From positions 1 to 64,000 of the forward strand of contig NZ_FOAZ01000011.1 in the NCBI RefSeq assembly GCF_900109465.1: a stretch of DNA of 64,000 bases, given 5' to 3'. How positions within the stretch are numbered: the stretch's first letter is position 1; every line of letters starts with the position of its first letter. The notes beneath the pieces were generated by a model. It did not search any database and was not told the origin of the DNA. It saw only the letters and a program-made list of their open reading frames with translations. Of this stretch, positions 41,768-51,549 are shown piece by piece. This DNA comes from Streptacidiphilus jiangxiensis. Its GTDB lineage: Bacteria; Actinomycetota; Actinomycetes; Streptomycetales; Streptomycetaceae. A program made the translations under genes and the position numbers.

Positions 41768-42223
41768 TCAGCTCAGCGGCAGTTTGAAGCCGGTGTGCGA
41801 GCCGGTGAACCCCAGCCGCTCGTAGAAGCGGTGCGCATCAGCGCGCGTGTGGTCGCTGGTCAGCTGCACCAGCGAGGCGCCGAGGCGGCGAGACTCGGCG
41901 ATGGCGTGTTCCATCAGTGCCGTGCCGAGGCCGTTGCCGCGCTGGTCACCACGGACCCGGACCGCCTCGATGATGGTGCGGGTGGCTCCCCGGCGTGAGA
42001 GTCCCGGGATCACGGTGAGCTGCAGCGTGCCGACCACCTCGCCTGCCCGCTCGGCCACGATCGGGTGCTGGTTCGGATCGGCCGAGACCCGGACGAAGGC
42101 CTCCTCGTACGGAGCGAGATCGTCCGGGGTCTCCCGGCCGCTGCCGAGCGAGTCCGCGGCGAGCAGCGCCACGATGGCGGGCAGATCTGCGGCGGTCGCC
42201 CGCCGGAAGGTGATGTCGGTCAT
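41768..42223 (-). CDS. GNAT-family N-acetyltransferase
   Basis: 151-aa single-domain GNAT. The acetyl-CoA loop is VRGDQRGNGLGTALMEHAIAESRRLGASLVQLTSDHTRADAHRFYERLGFTGSHTGFKLPL (R/Q-x-x-G-x-G/A at about residues 96-101). The substrate is not predictable. The ATG at 42223 follows AGGG eight bases away; an ATG two codons earlier is an alternative. It is followed without a gap by the convergent DUF2218 gene and preceded by glutathione peroxidase on the same strand, 40 bases away, so they may share a transcript. Confidence 0.87.
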   Translation of the reverse strand: MTDITFRRATAADLPAIVALLAADSLGSGRETPDDLAPYEEAFVRVSADPNQHPIVAERAGEVVGTLQLTVIPGLSRRGATRTIIEAVRVRGDQRGNGLGTALMEHAIAESRRLGASLVQLTSDHTRADAHRFYERLGFTGSHTGFKLPLS

Positions 42224-42263
42224 GATCATCACCCTACGCGGCGGGCCCGCCCCCGACCGGCGT

Positions 42264-42752
42264 TCAGCCCTGCAGCTGCGCCTCGATGGCCGTGACCAGC
42301 TCCGTCGCCTCCGGCTCGGTGCGCGGGCGGAACCGGCCCACGACCTCACCCTTGGCGGAGATCAGGAACTTCTCGAAGTTCCAGGTGATGTCCCCCGCCT
42401 CGCCGGCCGCATCCGCCGTCGTGGTCAGCGCCTCGTAGAGCGGGTGGCGCTCCGGTCCGTTCACGTCCGTCTTCTCGAGCAGCGGGAAGGAGACGCCGTA
42501 GGTGGTGGAGCAGAAGGTCTGGATCTCCTCCGCCGAACCGGGCTCCTGGCCGCCGAACTGGTTGCACGGCACGCCGAGCACCGTGAAGCCGCGCTCGCCG
42601 TAGGCCGCCTGGAGCCGCTCCAGACCCGCGTACTGCGGCGTCAGGCCGCACTTGGATGCGACGTTGACCAGCAACACCGCCTTGCCCGTGTAGTCGGCGA
42701 GGCTGGTGGACTCGCCACCCAGGGTCTTCAGCGGAATGTCGGTCAGGCTCAT
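42264..42752 (-). CDS. Glutathione peroxidase family (thioredoxin-type) peroxidase
   Basis: 162-aa peroxidase that reduces H2O2 or lipid hydroperoxides. The catalytic tetrad residues are visible: peroxidatic Cys35 in VASKCGLTPQY, Gln in NQFGGQEPG, Trp in ITWNFEKFLIS and Asn in the same motif. In actinomycetes these enzymes use thioredoxin rather than glutathione (mycothiol organisms), so the substrate reductant is an inference. The ATG at 42752 follows GGAGG seven bases upstream. Part of a minus-strand group with the VOC protein upstream and the GNAT downstream. Confidence 0.93.
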   Translation of the reverse strand: MSLTDIPLKTLGGESTSLADYTGKAVLLVNVASKCGLTPQYAGLERLQAAYGERGFTVLGVPCNQFGGQEPGSAEEIQTFCSTTYGVSFPLLEKTDVNGPERHPLYEALTTTADAAGEAGDITWNFEKFLISAKGEVVGRFRPRTEPEATELVTAIEAQLQG

Positions 42753-42871
42753 GTGATCCTCCGAGGAACGTGGCAGGGCTGACGCAGAGGGTAGTCGGCA
42801 GCGTTCAGCCACAACCGCGTCCTGTGGCGGCTTCTTCCCAGCTTGCGATGGCAGCTTCCCGGTCCGGGGTG

Positions 42872-43642
42872 TCAGCTGGGCTGCTCGCTGGTGATGATCG
42901 AGAACAGGGAGCCGTGGGGGTCGCGGACGGAGGCCATGCGGCCGACGCCGTCGAGGCTGGCCGGACCCATCAGCAGGGTGCCGCCGAGCTCGGTGACCTT
43001 GGCAGCCGTCGCGTCGCAGTCGGCGACCTCGAAGTAGGGCAGCCAGTACGTCTCCGTCTCGCCGGGGAAGTGGCCCATCAGACCGCCGAACGAGCTCTCG
43101 TCGCCGCCCATCGAGGCGACGGTGTAGACGAACTCGCCCATGTCGTTGTCGGTGACCGTCCAGCCGAAGACGGAGGTGTAGAAGGCGCGGGCGCCCTCGG
43201 CGTCAGCCGTGTGCAGCTCCGTCCAGGAGAGGGAGACCGGGACGTTGACGATGTCGAAGCCCTTGGTCTGCTGCGGCTGCCAGACGGCGAACTCGCCGCC
43301 CTGCGGGTCGGTGAGCTGGGCCATGCGCCCGAAGCCCATCACGTCCATGGCCGGCATGCGGACCGTGCCGCCGGCCTGCTCGACCGCCTTGACCGCGGCC
43401 TCGGCGTCGTCGCTGCCGAAGTAGACCGTCCAGGCCGGAGTGGCGCCCGGGTCCATCATCGGGCCGACGCCGCCGATGCGCTTGCCGGCGCTCGTGTAGA
43501 AGCCGTAGCCGCCGGCGTCGGGGCCGGCGTCCTCCTTCGCCCAGCCGAAGAGGGAGGTGTAGAACGCGTCGGTGGCCGCCACGTCCGGGGTGCCGAGGTC
43601 GATCCAGCGCGGGGTGCCCGGGGTGTAGTCGGTGCTCAGCAT
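42872..43642 (-). CDS. VOC-superfamily protein, two-domain (glyoxalase-like)
   Basis: 256-aa protein of two vicinal-oxygen-chelate units: residues about 10-125 (GTPRWIDLGTPDVAATDAFYTSLFGWAKED ... MAQLTDPQGGEFAVWQP) and 135-250 (LSWTELHTADAEGARAFYTSVFGWTVTDND ... MASVRDPHGSLFSII). This layout is like the actinobacterial CFP30B-type antigen family. Each unit has the sequence D-P-x-G-x-F near its end. Metal ligands are not clear, so an enzyme activity is not assigned. GGAG lies upstream of the ATG at 43642. Same strand as, and upstream of, the peroxidase gene. Confidence 0.87.
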   Translation of the reverse strand: MLSTDYTPGTPRWIDLGTPDVAATDAFYTSLFGWAKEDAGPDAGGYGFYTSAGKRIGGVGPMMDPGATPAWTVYFGSDDAEAAVKAVEQAGGTVRMPAMDVMGFGRMAQLTDPQGGEFAVWQPQQTKGFDIVNVPVSLSWTELHTADAEGARAFYTSVFGWTVTDNDMGEFVYTVASMGGDESSFGGLMGHFPGETETYWLPYFEVADCDATAAKVTELGGTLLMGPASLDGVGRMASVRDPHGSLFSIITSEQPS

Positions 43643-43820
43643 GGTGCGCTCCATTGGGTCGTGTCCGGTGAGCCGGTTCACAGTCTTCCGCGCCCCACTG
43701 ACAATTCACCCGCTCCGGGGCGGCCTGGTCGGGAAGAATTTTTATTGGTCATTTTCGAGCTGATTCGAACGCTTTCGAGCGGCTCGTCCGCTGTCGGTGA
43801 CACCGGCTACGGTGCTGCCC

Positions 43821-46040
43821 ATGAACCAACTGGCGGTGGTCGAGGGGGTGCTGGAGCGCATCACCTTCGCCAGCGAGGAGACCGGCTGGACGGTCGCCCG
43901 CGTCGACACCGGCCGTGGCGGGGGCGAGCTGCTCACCGTCGTCGGCGCGCTGCTCGGTGCCCAGCCGGGGGAGAGTCTGCGCATGCACGGCCGCTGGGGC
44001 AGCCACCCCCAGTACGGCAAGCAGTTCACCGTCGAGAACTACACCACCGTGCTGCCCGCCACGGTCCAGGGCATCCGCCGCTACCTCGGCTCCGGGCTGA
44101 TCAAGGGCATCGGGCCGCGGCTGGCCGAGCGGATCGTCGACCACTTCGGCGAGCGGACCCTCGACGTCATCGAGGCCGAGCCCGCCCGGCTGATCGAGGT
44201 GCCCAAGCTCGGGCCCAAGCGCACCAAGCTGATCGCCGCCGCCTGGGAGGAGCAGAAGGCGATCAAGGAGGTGATGGTCTTCCTCCAGGGCGTCGGGGTC
44301 TCCACCTCGCTCGCCGTCCGGATCTACAAGAACTACGGGGACGCCTCGATCTCCGTGGTCAGGAACGAGCCCTACCGCCTCGCCGCCGACGTCTGGGGCA
44401 TCGGTTTCCTGACCGCCGACCGGATCGCCCAGGCCGTCGGCATCCCGCAGGACAGCCCGCAACGGGTCAAGGCGGGCCTGCAGTACGCCCTGTCCCAGTC
44501 CTCCGACCAGGGCCACTGCTTCCTGCCCGAGGAGCAGCTGATCTCCGACGCGGTCAAGCTGCTCGCCGTCGACACCGGCCTGGTGATCGAGTGCCTGGCG
44601 GAGCTCGTCACCGAGGAGGGCGTGGTCCGCGAGCAGGTCCCGGGGGAGGAGCACGACGAGGGCGGGCATGCCGTCCCGGTCAGCGCGATCTACCTGGTGC
44701 CGTTCCATCGTGCCGAGGTCTCCCTCGCCGCCCAGCTGGGTCGCCTGCTGCGCGCACCGGAGGACCGCCTGGGCGCCTTCGCCGACGTCGACTGGGCCAA
44801 GGCGCTGACGTGGCTGCGCGGGCAGACGGGGGCGGAGCTGGCCCCCGAGCAGGAGGCGGCCGTCAAGCTCGCGCTGACCAGCAAGGTCGCCGTGCTCACG
44901 GGCGGCCCGGGCTGCGGCAAGTCGTTCACGGTCCGCTCGATCGTCACCCTGGCGCTGGCCCGCAAGGCCAAGGTGGTGCTGGCCGCGCCCACCGGGCGGG
45001 CCGCCAAGCGCCTCGCCGAGCTCACCGGCGGCGAGGCGGCCACCGTCCACCGGCTGCTGGAGCTCAAGCCCGGCGGGGACGCCGCCTACGACCGGGACCG
45101 CCCGCTCGACGCCGACCTGGTCGTCGTCGACGAGGCCTCCATGCTGGACCTGCTGCTCGCCAACAAGCTGGCCAAGGCCGTCGCCCTCGGGGCGCACCTG
45201 CTGCTGGTGGGCGACGTCGACCAGCTGCCCTCCGTCGGCGCGGGCGAGGTGCTGCGGGATCTGCTGGCGCCCGGCAGCCCGGTCCCGGCCGTCCGGCTCA
45301 CCCGGATCTTCCGTCAGGCCCAGCAGTCCGGCGTGGTCACCAACGCGCACCGGATCAACGAGGGCGTCCCGCCGATCACGGACGGCCTCGCCGACTTCTT
45401 CCTCTTCGCCGAGGAGGACACCGAGCGCACAGCCGACCTGACCGTCGACGTCGTCGCCCGCCGCATCCCGCGGCGGTTCGGCCTCGACCCGAGCCGCGAC
45501 ATCCAGGTACTGGCCCCGATGCACCGCGGCCCGGCCGGCGCGGGCAACCTGAACACCCTGCTCCAGGCCGCGATCACGCCGTCGCGTCCGGACCGGCCCG
45601 AGCGCCGCTTCGGCGGCCGCACCTTCCGGGTCGGCGACAAGGTCACCCAGATCCGCAACAACTACGACAAGGGGCGGAACGGGGTCTTCAACGGCACCGT
45701 CGGGGTGGTCTGCGCGCTCAACCCGGAGGAGCAGAGGCTCACGGTCCGCACCGACGAGGACGAGGACGTCGACTACGACTTCGACGAGCTGGACGAGCTG
45801 GCCCACGCCTACGCGGTGACCATCCACCGCTCGCAGGGCAGCGAGTACCCCTGCGTTGTGATCCCGCTCACGACGAGCGCGTGGATGATGTTGCAGCGAA
45901 ACTTGCTGTACACCGCTGTCACCCGCGCCAAGAAGCTGGTGGTGCTGGTCGGCTCACGCCGTGCCCTGGGCCAGGCCGTACGTGCCGTCTCCGCAGGTCG
46001 CCGACACACGGCTTTGGACCATAGGCTGACTCGGGGGTAG
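43821..46040 (+). CDS. recD2: RecD2-like ATP-dependent DNA helicase (SF1B)
   Basis: 739-aa 5'-3' superfamily 1B helicase, the RecD2 form found without RecBC. The N-terminal OB-like part (VVEGVLERITFASEETGWTVARV) and HhH/helical region (IKGIGPRLAERIVDHFGERTLDVIEAEPARL) are diagnostic of RecD2. Helicase motifs: I, GGPGCGKSFT near residue 361; Ia, LAAPTGRAAKRLAELTGGEAATVHRLLE; II, LVVVDEASMLDLLLANKL; III, LLLVGDVDQLPSVGAG; V/VI, AYAVTIHRSQGSEYPCVVIPL and NLLYTAVTRAKKLVVLVG. It works in DNA repair and replication stress. The ATG at 43821 fits the usual family start; an in-frame GTG (43797) is alternative. Confidence 0.94.
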   Translation: MNQLAVVEGVLERITFASEETGWTVARVDTGRGGGELLTVVGALLGAQPGESLRMHGRWGSHPQYGKQFTVENYTTVLPATVQGIRRYLGSGLIKGIGPRLAERIVDHFGERTLDVIEAEPARLIEVPKLGPKRTKLIAAAWEEQKAIKEVMVFLQGVGVSTSLAVRIYKNYGDASISVVRNEPYRLAADVWGIGFLTADRIAQAVGIPQDSPQRVKAGLQYALSQSSDQGHCFLPEEQLISDAVKLLAVDTGLVIECLAELVTEEGVVREQVPGEEHDEGGHAVPVSAIYLVPFHRAEVSLAAQLGRLLRAPEDRLGAFADVDWAKALTWLRGQTGAELAPEQEAAVKLALTSKVAVLTGGPGCGKSFTVRSIVTLALARKAKVVLAAPTGRAAKRLAELTGGEAATVHRLLELKPGGDAAYDRDRPLDADLVVVDEASMLDLLLANKLAKAVALGAHLLLVGDVDQLPSVGAGEVLRDLLAPGSPVPAVRLTRIFRQAQQSGVVTNAHRINEGVPPITDGLADFFLFAEEDTERTADLTVDVVARRIPRRFGLDPSRDIQVLAPMHRGPAGAGNLNTLLQAAITPSRPDRPERRFGGRTFRVGDKVTQIRNNYDKGRNGVFNGTVGVVCALNPEEQRLTVRTDEDEDVDYDFDELDELAHAYAVTIHRSQGSEYPCVVIPLTTSAWMMLQRNLLYTAVTRAKKLVVLVGSRRALGQAVRAVSAGRRHTALDHRLTRG

Positions 46041-46207
46041 GTTCCGCTGTCAGAACTTGAAAGCGAATGACCCGATTCTTTGTGACCTTCGGCTCTTTTG
46101 GGCCACCCCGCCTGCACAGGTGTAACCCGCCTGGGGGAAGGTAGGAGGGAGTCAGGGCACCCCTTGAACCCTTGAACAGGGTCATTCCGCTGGTGATGAG
46201 GGAAGAC

Positions 46208-47497
46208 GTGAGCGACAACTCTGTAGTACTCCGCTACCAGGGCGCCGAGTACGAGTACCCGGTGACCGAGGCCACCGTCGGGAACGACGGCTTCGACATC
46301 TCGAAGCTTCTTGGCCAGACCGGCCTGACCACCCTGGACAACGGCTTCGGCAACACCGCCGCCTGCAAGTCCGCGATCACCTACATCGACGGTGACGAAG
46401 GCATCCTCCGCTACCGCGGCTACCCGATCGAGCAGCTGGCCGAGCAGGGCTCCTTCCTGGAGACCGCGTACCTGCTGATCAACGGTGAGCTGCCCAACGC
46501 GGAGCAGCTGCGCATCTTCCAGCACGACATCAATCAGCACACGCTGCTGCACGAGGACATCAAGCGCTTCTTCCAGGGCTTCCCGCGCGACGCCCACCCG
46601 ATGGCCATGCTGTCCTCCGTGGTCAGCGCGCTGTCGACGTTCTACCAGGACAGCCACAACCCGTTCGACGCCGAGCAGCGCTACCTCTCGGGCGTCCGTC
46701 TGCTGGCCAAGCTGCCGACGATCGCGGCCTACGCGTTCAAGAAGGCCCAGGGCCACCCCTTCGTCTACCCGAAGAACGACCTCGGGTACGTGGAGAACTT
46801 CCTGCGGATGACCTTCGCCGTCCCGGCCGAGGAGTACGAGCTCAACCCGGTCGTGGTCAACGCGCTGGAGAAGCTGCTGATCCTGCACGCGGACCACGAG
46901 CAGAACTGCTCGACCTCCACGGTCCGTCTGGTCGGCTCCTCCCACGCCAACCTGTTCGCCTCGATATCGGCCGGCATCAACGCCCTCTGGGGCCCCCTGC
47001 ACGGCGGCGCCAACCAGGCCGTGCTGGAGATGCTCCAGGGCATCAAGGCCGACGGCGGCGACGTGGACGCCTTCATCCGCAAGGTGAAGAACAAGGAGGA
47101 CGGCGTCCGCCTGATGGGCTTCGGCCACCGCGTCTACAAGAGCTTCGACCCGCGCGCCCAGATCATCAAGGTCGCCGCGCACGACGTGCTCTCGCAGCTG
47201 GGCAAGGCCGACGAGCTGCTCGACATCGCGCTCAAGCTGGAGCAGCACGCGCTGACGGACGACTACTTCGTCTCGCGCAAGCTCTACCCCAACGTGGACT
47301 TCTACACCGGCCTGATCTACCGGGCCATGGGCTTCCCGACCAGCATGTTCACCGTGCTGTTCGCGCTGGGCCGGCTGCCCGGCTGGATCGCCCACTGGCA
47401 GGAGATGATCGTCGACCCGACCAACAAGATCGGCCGTCCGCGCCAGATCTACACCGGCGAGGTCATCCGGGACTACGTCCCGATCGAGGCGCGCTGA
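46208..47497 (+). CDS. gltA: Citrate synthase (type II, hexameric)
   Basis: Condenses acetyl-CoA and oxaloacetate to citrate, first step of the TCA cycle. At 429 aa, family landmarks are ACKSAITYIDGDEGILRYRGYPIEQLAEQ, SSHANLFASISAGINALWGPLHGGANQAVLEML (active-site His region), VRLMGFGHRVYKSFDPRAQIIK (active-site His) and a C-terminal RPRQIYTGEVIRDYVPIEAR with conserved Arg. The start is GTG at 46208 with GAGGGAA six bases upstream; the extra in-frame frame before it (from 46172) has no support. It is followed by a perfect terminator. In Streptomyces the same gene is called citA; loss blocks aerial growth. Confidence 0.95.
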   Translation: MSDNSVVLRYQGAEYEYPVTEATVGNDGFDISKLLGQTGLTTLDNGFGNTAACKSAITYIDGDEGILRYRGYPIEQLAEQGSFLETAYLLINGELPNAEQLRIFQHDINQHTLLHEDIKRFFQGFPRDAHPMAMLSSVVSALSTFYQDSHNPFDAEQRYLSGVRLLAKLPTIAAYAFKKAQGHPFVYPKNDLGYVENFLRMTFAVPAEEYELNPVVVNALEKLLILHADHEQNCSTSTVRLVGSSHANLFASISAGINALWGPLHGGANQAVLEMLQGIKADGGDVDAFIRKVKNKEDGVRLMGFGHRVYKSFDPRAQIIKVAAHDVLSQLGKADELLDIALKLEQHALTDDYFVSRKLYPNVDFYTGLIYRAMGFPTSMFTVLFALGRLPGWIAHWQEMIVDPTNKIGRPRQIYTGEVIRDYVPIEAR

Positions 47498-47525
47498 CGC
47501 CTCCGGGGGCATCCCCGCAATGCAG

Positions 47526-47567
47526 AACGGGCCCCTACGGCCGCCACGGCGGCCGTAGGGGCCCGTT
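47526..47567 (+). terminator. Terminator after citrate synthase
   Basis: Perfect 19-20 bp inverted repeat (AACGGGCCCCTACGGCCGCC and its complement) around the 4-base loop CACG or less, starting 28 bases after the stop. It is one of the strongest stems in the window. Confidence 0.9.
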
Positions 47568-47940
47568 CACGTCTGCGGTGGCCCGCGGGGGCGCTGCGCG
47601 CACGGCGGGGCGCGGGGGAGGCCGCTCAACCACCCTGATCACGCCCGCGCCGTGCGCTGTCGGCCGCCCAGCGACGGCGGCCGTGCACCGGGATCCGCCG
47701 GAACCCCGGCTCTGGAGTTCTAACACAAAGTTGGGCGGACGAAGTTACGGTCGGCCTATGTGATGCCACTCTCACCACCTCCGCATATGCCGGTCGGGAG
47801 CGGTCCCATCGCCGTTCGTGGTCATGCGTGCGCCCGCAGTCCCGGGCAGCGCCCGGGCGGGTCGGGGCGACCCGGCACGAAGGGGACGAAAGCACGCGTG
47901 GTAGGAATCACGTGGCTCGAACTGCGAAGTGGGGGCGGAG
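47568..47940. other. Intergenic region upstream of the SDR gene
   Basis: 373 bases without a convincing gene. Part (47710-47780) is AT-richer (TTCTAACACAAAGTTGGGCGGACGAAGTTACGG) and may hold the SDR promoter; no clean -35/-10 pair was found. Open frames here have no domain. Confidence 0.4.
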
Positions 47941-48660
47941 ATGGCCAGATCTGTCGTGGTCACCGGCGGGGGCACCGGCATCGGACTCGCGGTGGCGCGG
48001 CGTTTCGCGGAGGCGGGTGACGAGGTCACCATCGTCGGCAGGCGCCGGGAGGTGCTGGAGCGGGCCGCGACGTCGCTCGGCGCCATGGTCCGACCGCTCG
48101 TCTGCGACCTCGCGGACGCGGACGCGGTCGCGTCGCTGCTGAAGGAACTGCCGGACCGGATCGACGTGTTGGTCAACAACGCGGGCAGCAGGGAGATCGC
48201 GCCCGGCACCGGCCCGCACGGTGTCCTGGCCCGCTGGCGCGGCGACTTCGAGCGCAACGTGCTGACGGCGGTGCTGCTCACCGAGTCCGTCCGGGACCGG
48301 CTGACGCAGGGTCAGGGCCGGGTGGTGACGATCAGTTCGATCGCGGCGGTGCGGGGCGCCGACTCGTACGGCGCGTCCAAGGCCGCGCTGCACGCCTGGA
48401 ACCACTTCATGGCCGCACAGTTGGGCCCGCACGGGATCACCGCGAACGTGGTGGCGCCCGGCACGGTGGCCGGCACGGAGTTCTTCGGCGACCGCCTGGA
48501 CGAGGCGGAGCTGGTCCGCCGCGCGGGCAGGACCCTCGTCGGCCGCGTCGGCGAACCCGAGGACGTCGCAGCGGCGGTGCACTTCCTCGCCTCCCCGGAG
48601 GCGGGCTACATCACCGGCGAGATCCTCCACTGCAACGGCGGCGAACTGCTGGGCAGGTGA
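47941..48660 (+). CDS. Short-chain dehydrogenase/reductase (SDR)
   Basis: 239-aa classical SDR. The cofactor motif TGGGTGIGLAVARRFAEAG (residues about 9-27) has the TGxxxGxG core with Arg in GRRRE after strand 2, suggesting NADP(H). The NNAG motif (VLVNNAGSR) and catalytic Ser-Tyr-Lys (TISSIAAVRGADSYGASKAALHAWN) are present. The C-terminus ITGEILHCNGGELLG is of the FabG/3-oxoacyl reductase type. Substrate unassigned. The ATG at 47941 has GGGGGCGG six bases upstream; GTG at 47929 is alternative. Monocistronic, ended by repeat copy B. Confidence 0.88.
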   Translation: MARSVVVTGGGTGIGLAVARRFAEAGDEVTIVGRRREVLERAATSLGAMVRPLVCDLADADAVASLLKELPDRIDVLVNNAGSREIAPGTGPHGVLARWRGDFERNVLTAVLLTESVRDRLTQGQGRVVTISSIAAVRGADSYGASKAALHAWNHFMAAQLGPHGITANVVAPGTVAGTEFFGDRLDEAELVRRAGRTLVGRVGEPEDVAAAVHFLASPEAGYITGEILHCNGGELLGR

Positions 48661-48667
48661 GTGCCCT

Positions 48668-48772
48668 CAGGGGCGCGGGGAACTGCGCGAGAAGCCAACG
48701 ACGCGCGGATGGCCCTGTTCTGAGGACCATCCGCACGTGGGTGGCTGGTCGCGCAGTTCCCCGCGCCCCTGG
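48668..48772. repeat. Dispersed palindromic intergenic element, copy B
   Basis: Cleanest copy. Ends CAGGGGCGCGGGGAACTGCGCGA and TCGCGCAGTTCCCCGCGCCCCTGG are inverted repeats of each other, enclosing a second hairpin GGATGGCCCT/AGGACCATCC. It lies between the stop codons of the convergent SDR and copA genes, so it could end transcription from both sides. Confidence 0.88.
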
Positions 48773-48801
48773 ATCGTGCAACTTCCTGCGGGAGTTCGAC
48801 C

Positions 48802-51075
48802 TCAGGTCTGAGCCTGGAACCGCCGGAGGCGGAGGCTGTTGGTGACGACGAAGACCGAGGAGAAGGCCATCGCCGCGCCCGCGATCATCGGGTTCAGCAG
48901 CCCCAGTGCGGCCAGCGGCAGCGCCGCGACGTTGTAGCCGAAGGCCCAGAAGAGGTTGCCCTTGATGGTGCCGAGCGTCCGTCGCGACAGCCGGATCGCG
49001 TCCGCCGCCGACCGCAGGTCACCGCGGACGAGGGTGAGGTCCGCCGCCTCGATCGCCGCGTCCGTGCCGGTGCCCATCGCGAGGCCGAGGTCGGCCTGGG
49101 CGAGCGCGGCGGCGTCGTTGACGCCGTCGCCGACCATGGCGACCACGCGGCCCTCGGCCTGGAGCTTCGCGACGACGCCGGCCTTGTCCTCGGGGAGGAC
49201 CTCCGCGATGACCTGCTCGGCGTCGATCCCGACCTCGGCGGCGACCGAGTGGGCCACGGCCGCGTTGTCGCCGGTCAGCAGGACGGGGGTGAGGCCCAGC
49301 TCGCGCAGGCGACGGATCGCCTCGGCGCTGGTGGGCTTGGGGCGGTCGGCGACCTCCAGGACGGCGCGGGCGGCGCCGTCCCAACCGACGAGGACGGCCG
49401 TCCGCCCGGCCGCCTCCGCCGCTGCCTTCGCCTCGGCGAGGGAAGCGGGCAGGTGCATCGCCCAGTCGGCCAGCAGGCGCTCCCGCCCGGCGACCACGGC
49501 GTGGCCGTCGACGACGCCCTGGACGCCGAGGCCGGGGACGTTGCGGAAGTCCGCCACCGGGGCGGGCGCCTCGACCGCGGCCGCGATCGCCGCGGCGATG
49601 GGGTGCTCGGAGGCGTGCTCGACGGCCGCGGCGAGCCGCAGCGCCTCGGTTCCGTCCTCGCCGTCGGCGACGTGGACGGAGACCAGTGCCATCTTGCCGG
49701 TGGTGACCGTGCCGGTCTTGTCCAGGACGACGGTGTCGACGCGCCGGGTGGACTCCAGCACCTCGGGGCCGCGGATCAGGATGCCCAGCTGGGCGCCGCG
49801 TCCGGTGCCGACCATGAGGGCGGTCGGGGTGGCCAGGCCGAGCGCGCAGGGGCAGGCGATGATCAGGACGGCCACGGCGGCGGTGAACGCCTCCGTCGCG
49901 CCGTGTCCGGTGGCGAGCCAGGTGACGAGCGTGCCGACGGCGAGGAGCAGTACCACCGGGACGAAGACCGCCGAGATCCGGTCGGCCAGCCGCTGGGCGG
50001 CGGCCTTGCCCGTCTGGGCCTGTTCGACCAGCGCGGCCATGCGGGCGAGCTGGGTGTCCGCGCCGACCCGGGTGGCCTCGACGACGAGGCGGCCACCTGA
50101 GTTGACGGTGGCCCCGGTGACGGCGTCTCCGGGGCCGACCTCGGCGGGGACGGACTCACCGGTCAGCATCGACGCGTCGACCGCCGAGCTGCCCTCGACG
50201 ACCTGCCCGTCCGTGGCGATCTTCTCGCCGGGCCGGACGACGAACCGGTCGCCGATGGTCAGCTGCGTGACCGGGATGCGCTCCTCGCGGCCTGCGCGCA
50301 GCACGGCGACGTCCTTCGCGCCGAGCTCCAGCAGGGCGCGCAGCGCCGAGCCGGCCCGGCGCTTGGCGCGGGCCTCCAGGTAGCGGCCGAGCAGGATGAA
50401 GGCGGTGACTCCGGCCGCCGTCTCCAGGTAGAGCGTGGAGGAGGCGTCCTGCGGGGACAGGCTGAAGTCGAAGCCGTGGCGCATACCGGGCATGCCCGCG
50501 TTGCCGAAGAAGAGCGCCCAGACGGACCAGCCGAAGGCGGCGAGGGTGCCCACCGAGACGAGGGTGTCCATGGTGGCCGCGCCGTGCCGGGCGTTGGTCC
50601 AGGCGGCGCGGTGGAACGGCCAGCCGCCCCAGACCACGACCGGCGCGGCCAGGGTCAGCGAGAGCCACTGCCAGTTGCGGAACTGCCAGGCCGGGACCAT
50701 GGCGAGCAGCACGACCGGGAGGCTCAGCGCCACGGTGATCAGCAGCCGCCGGCGCAGCCGCGCCGTCTCCTCGGCCTGGGCGGAAGGCGCCTCGGCACCG
50801 TCCGCCTCGGGCGAGGAGGTGGCAGCGGCCGGCGGCGGGGGCGGCTCGGCGGTGTAACCGGCCTTCTCCACCGTGGCGATGAGGTCGGCGACGTCCACGT
50901 CCGGCACGAAGTCGACGCTGGCCTTCTCGGTGGCGAAGTTGACCGTGGCGGAGACGCCCTCCATCCGGTTCAGCTTCTTCTCGATCCTGGCCGCGCACGA
51001 GGCGCAGGTCATCCCGCCGATGGCGAGCTCGATCCGCTGGGCGGCCGGGTCTATGCCCGGGGTGGCCGTGGTCAT
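48802..51075 (-). CDS. copA: Copper-exporting P1B-type ATPase
   Basis: 757-aa heavy-metal ATPase exporting Cu(I). One N-terminal metal-binding domain with GMTCASC (residues about 22-28), eight membrane helices, the TGE(SV) actuator loop ([15 protein letters not shown]), the ion-binding CPC in [23 protein letters not shown], the phosphorylation motif DKTGTVTTG, the HP dipeptide EHPIAAAI and the hinge [21 protein letters not shown]. The C-terminal helix [47 protein letters not shown] with N and MxxSS is typical of Cu(I) ATPases. The ATG is at 51075; the longer frame upstream overlaps copZ. It forms an operon with copZ and a CsoR-type operator upstream. Confidence 0.95.
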   Translation of the reverse strand: MTTATPGIDPAAQRIELAIGGMTCASCAARIEKKLNRMEGVSATVNFATEKASVDFVPDVDVADLIATVEKAGYTAEPPPPPAAATSSPEADGAEAPSAQAEETARLRRRLLITVALSLPVVLLAMVPAWQFRNWQWLSLTLAAPVVVWGGWPFHRAAWTNARHGAATMDTLVSVGTLAAFGWSVWALFFGNAGMPGMRHGFDFSLSPQDASSTLYLETAAGVTAFILLGRYLEARAKRRAGSALRALLELGAKDVAVLRAGREERIPVTQLTIGDRFVVRPGEKIATDGQVVEGSSAVDASMLTGESVPAEVGPGDAVTGATVNSGGRLVVEATRVGADTQLARMAALVEQAQTGKAAAQRLADRISAVFVPVVLLLAVGTLVTWLATGHGATEAFTAAVAVLIIACPCALGLATPTALMVGTGRGAQLGILIRGPEVLESTRRVDTVVLDKTGTVTTGKMALVSVHVADGEDGTEALRLAAAVEHASEHPIAAAIAAAVEAPAPVADFRNVPGLGVQGVVDGHAVVAGRERLLADWAMHLPASLAEAKAAAEAAGRTAVLVGWDGAARAVLEVADRPKPTSAEAIRRLRELGLTPVLLTGDNAAVAHSVAAEVGIDAEQVIAEVLPEDKAGVVAKLQAEGRVVAMVGDGVNDAAALAQADLGLAMGTGTDAAIEAADLTLVRGDLRSAADAIRLSRRTLGTIKGNLFWAFGYNVAALPLAALGLLNPMIAGAAMAFSSVFVVTNSLRLRRFQAQT

Positions 51076-51110
51076 GCCGTTCCCTCCTCGGTGGGCGTGC
51101 GGGGTGTGGC

Positions 51111-51326
51111 TCAGGCGCTGCGGCCGGTGAGCTCGTAGCCGGCCTCGTCGACGGCCGCGCGGACGGCGTCGTCGGCGAGCGGCTGCTCCGACTCGACGGT
51201 GACGAGGCCGGTCTTGGCGTCGGCGTCGACCTGGAGGACGCCGGGCAGGGCGCCGAGCTCCTCCGAGACCGACTTCTCGCAGTGGCCGCAGGTCATGCCG
51301 GTGACGGTGAAGACGGCGGTGGTCAT
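51111..51326 (-). CDS. copZ: Copper chaperone CopZ
   Basis: 71-aa heavy-metal-associated (HMA) domain protein with the metal motif GMTCGHC (residues about 10-16). [31 protein letters not shown] and [14 protein letters not shown] are the ferredoxin-like fold pieces. It delivers Cu(I) to the CopA domain. It is 35 bases upstream of copA and has CAGGAG upstream of its ATG (51326). A perfect CsoR-type operator lies about 60 bases upstream. Confidence 0.93.
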   Translation of the reverse strand: MTTAVFTVTGMTCGHCEKSVSEELGALPGVLQVDADAKTGLVTVESEQPLADDAVRAAVDEAGYELTGRSA

Positions 51327-51383
51327 GGCTGCCTCCTGAAGGCTTGGGTCGTGCGTTCTGTCGTTCCTGATGATGCCAACACC

Positions 51384-51400
51384 ATACCCCCCTGGGGTAT
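51384..51400. promoter_or_regulatory. CsoR-type copper operator
   Basis: ATACCCCCCTGGGGTAT, a G/C-tract inverted repeat with AT ends, the usual form of the actinomycete CsoR site. It precedes copZ-copA by about 58 bases. A CsoR gene is not in the window. Confidence 0.75.
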
Positions 51401-51478
51401 TCCATCGCGCGGGGGGAGGGTGTGGAAAATCCTCGACAGTACCGAGAGTAACGACCCGTCGCTCCAGGTAGCAGAAAG

Positions 51479-51512
51479 CCCGCCGACCACACCCGAAGGT
51501 GTGGTCGGCGGG
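51479..51512 (-). terminator. Terminator of the GDSL hydrolase gene
   Basis: Perfect 15-bp stem CCCGCCGACCACACC/GGTGTGGTCGGCGGG with loop CGAA. On the minus strand it follows the GDSL stop (51550) and is followed by CTTTCTGC. Confidence 0.85.
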
Positions 51513-51549
51513 CATGCCGGACCAGGTCGTGCCAGGAGGAGGGGTGGGC

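Noticed and set aside
42770-46024. 1084-aa + strand open frame
   Set aside because: Shadow that overlaps the VOC gene antisense and RecD2 in another frame; no domain.
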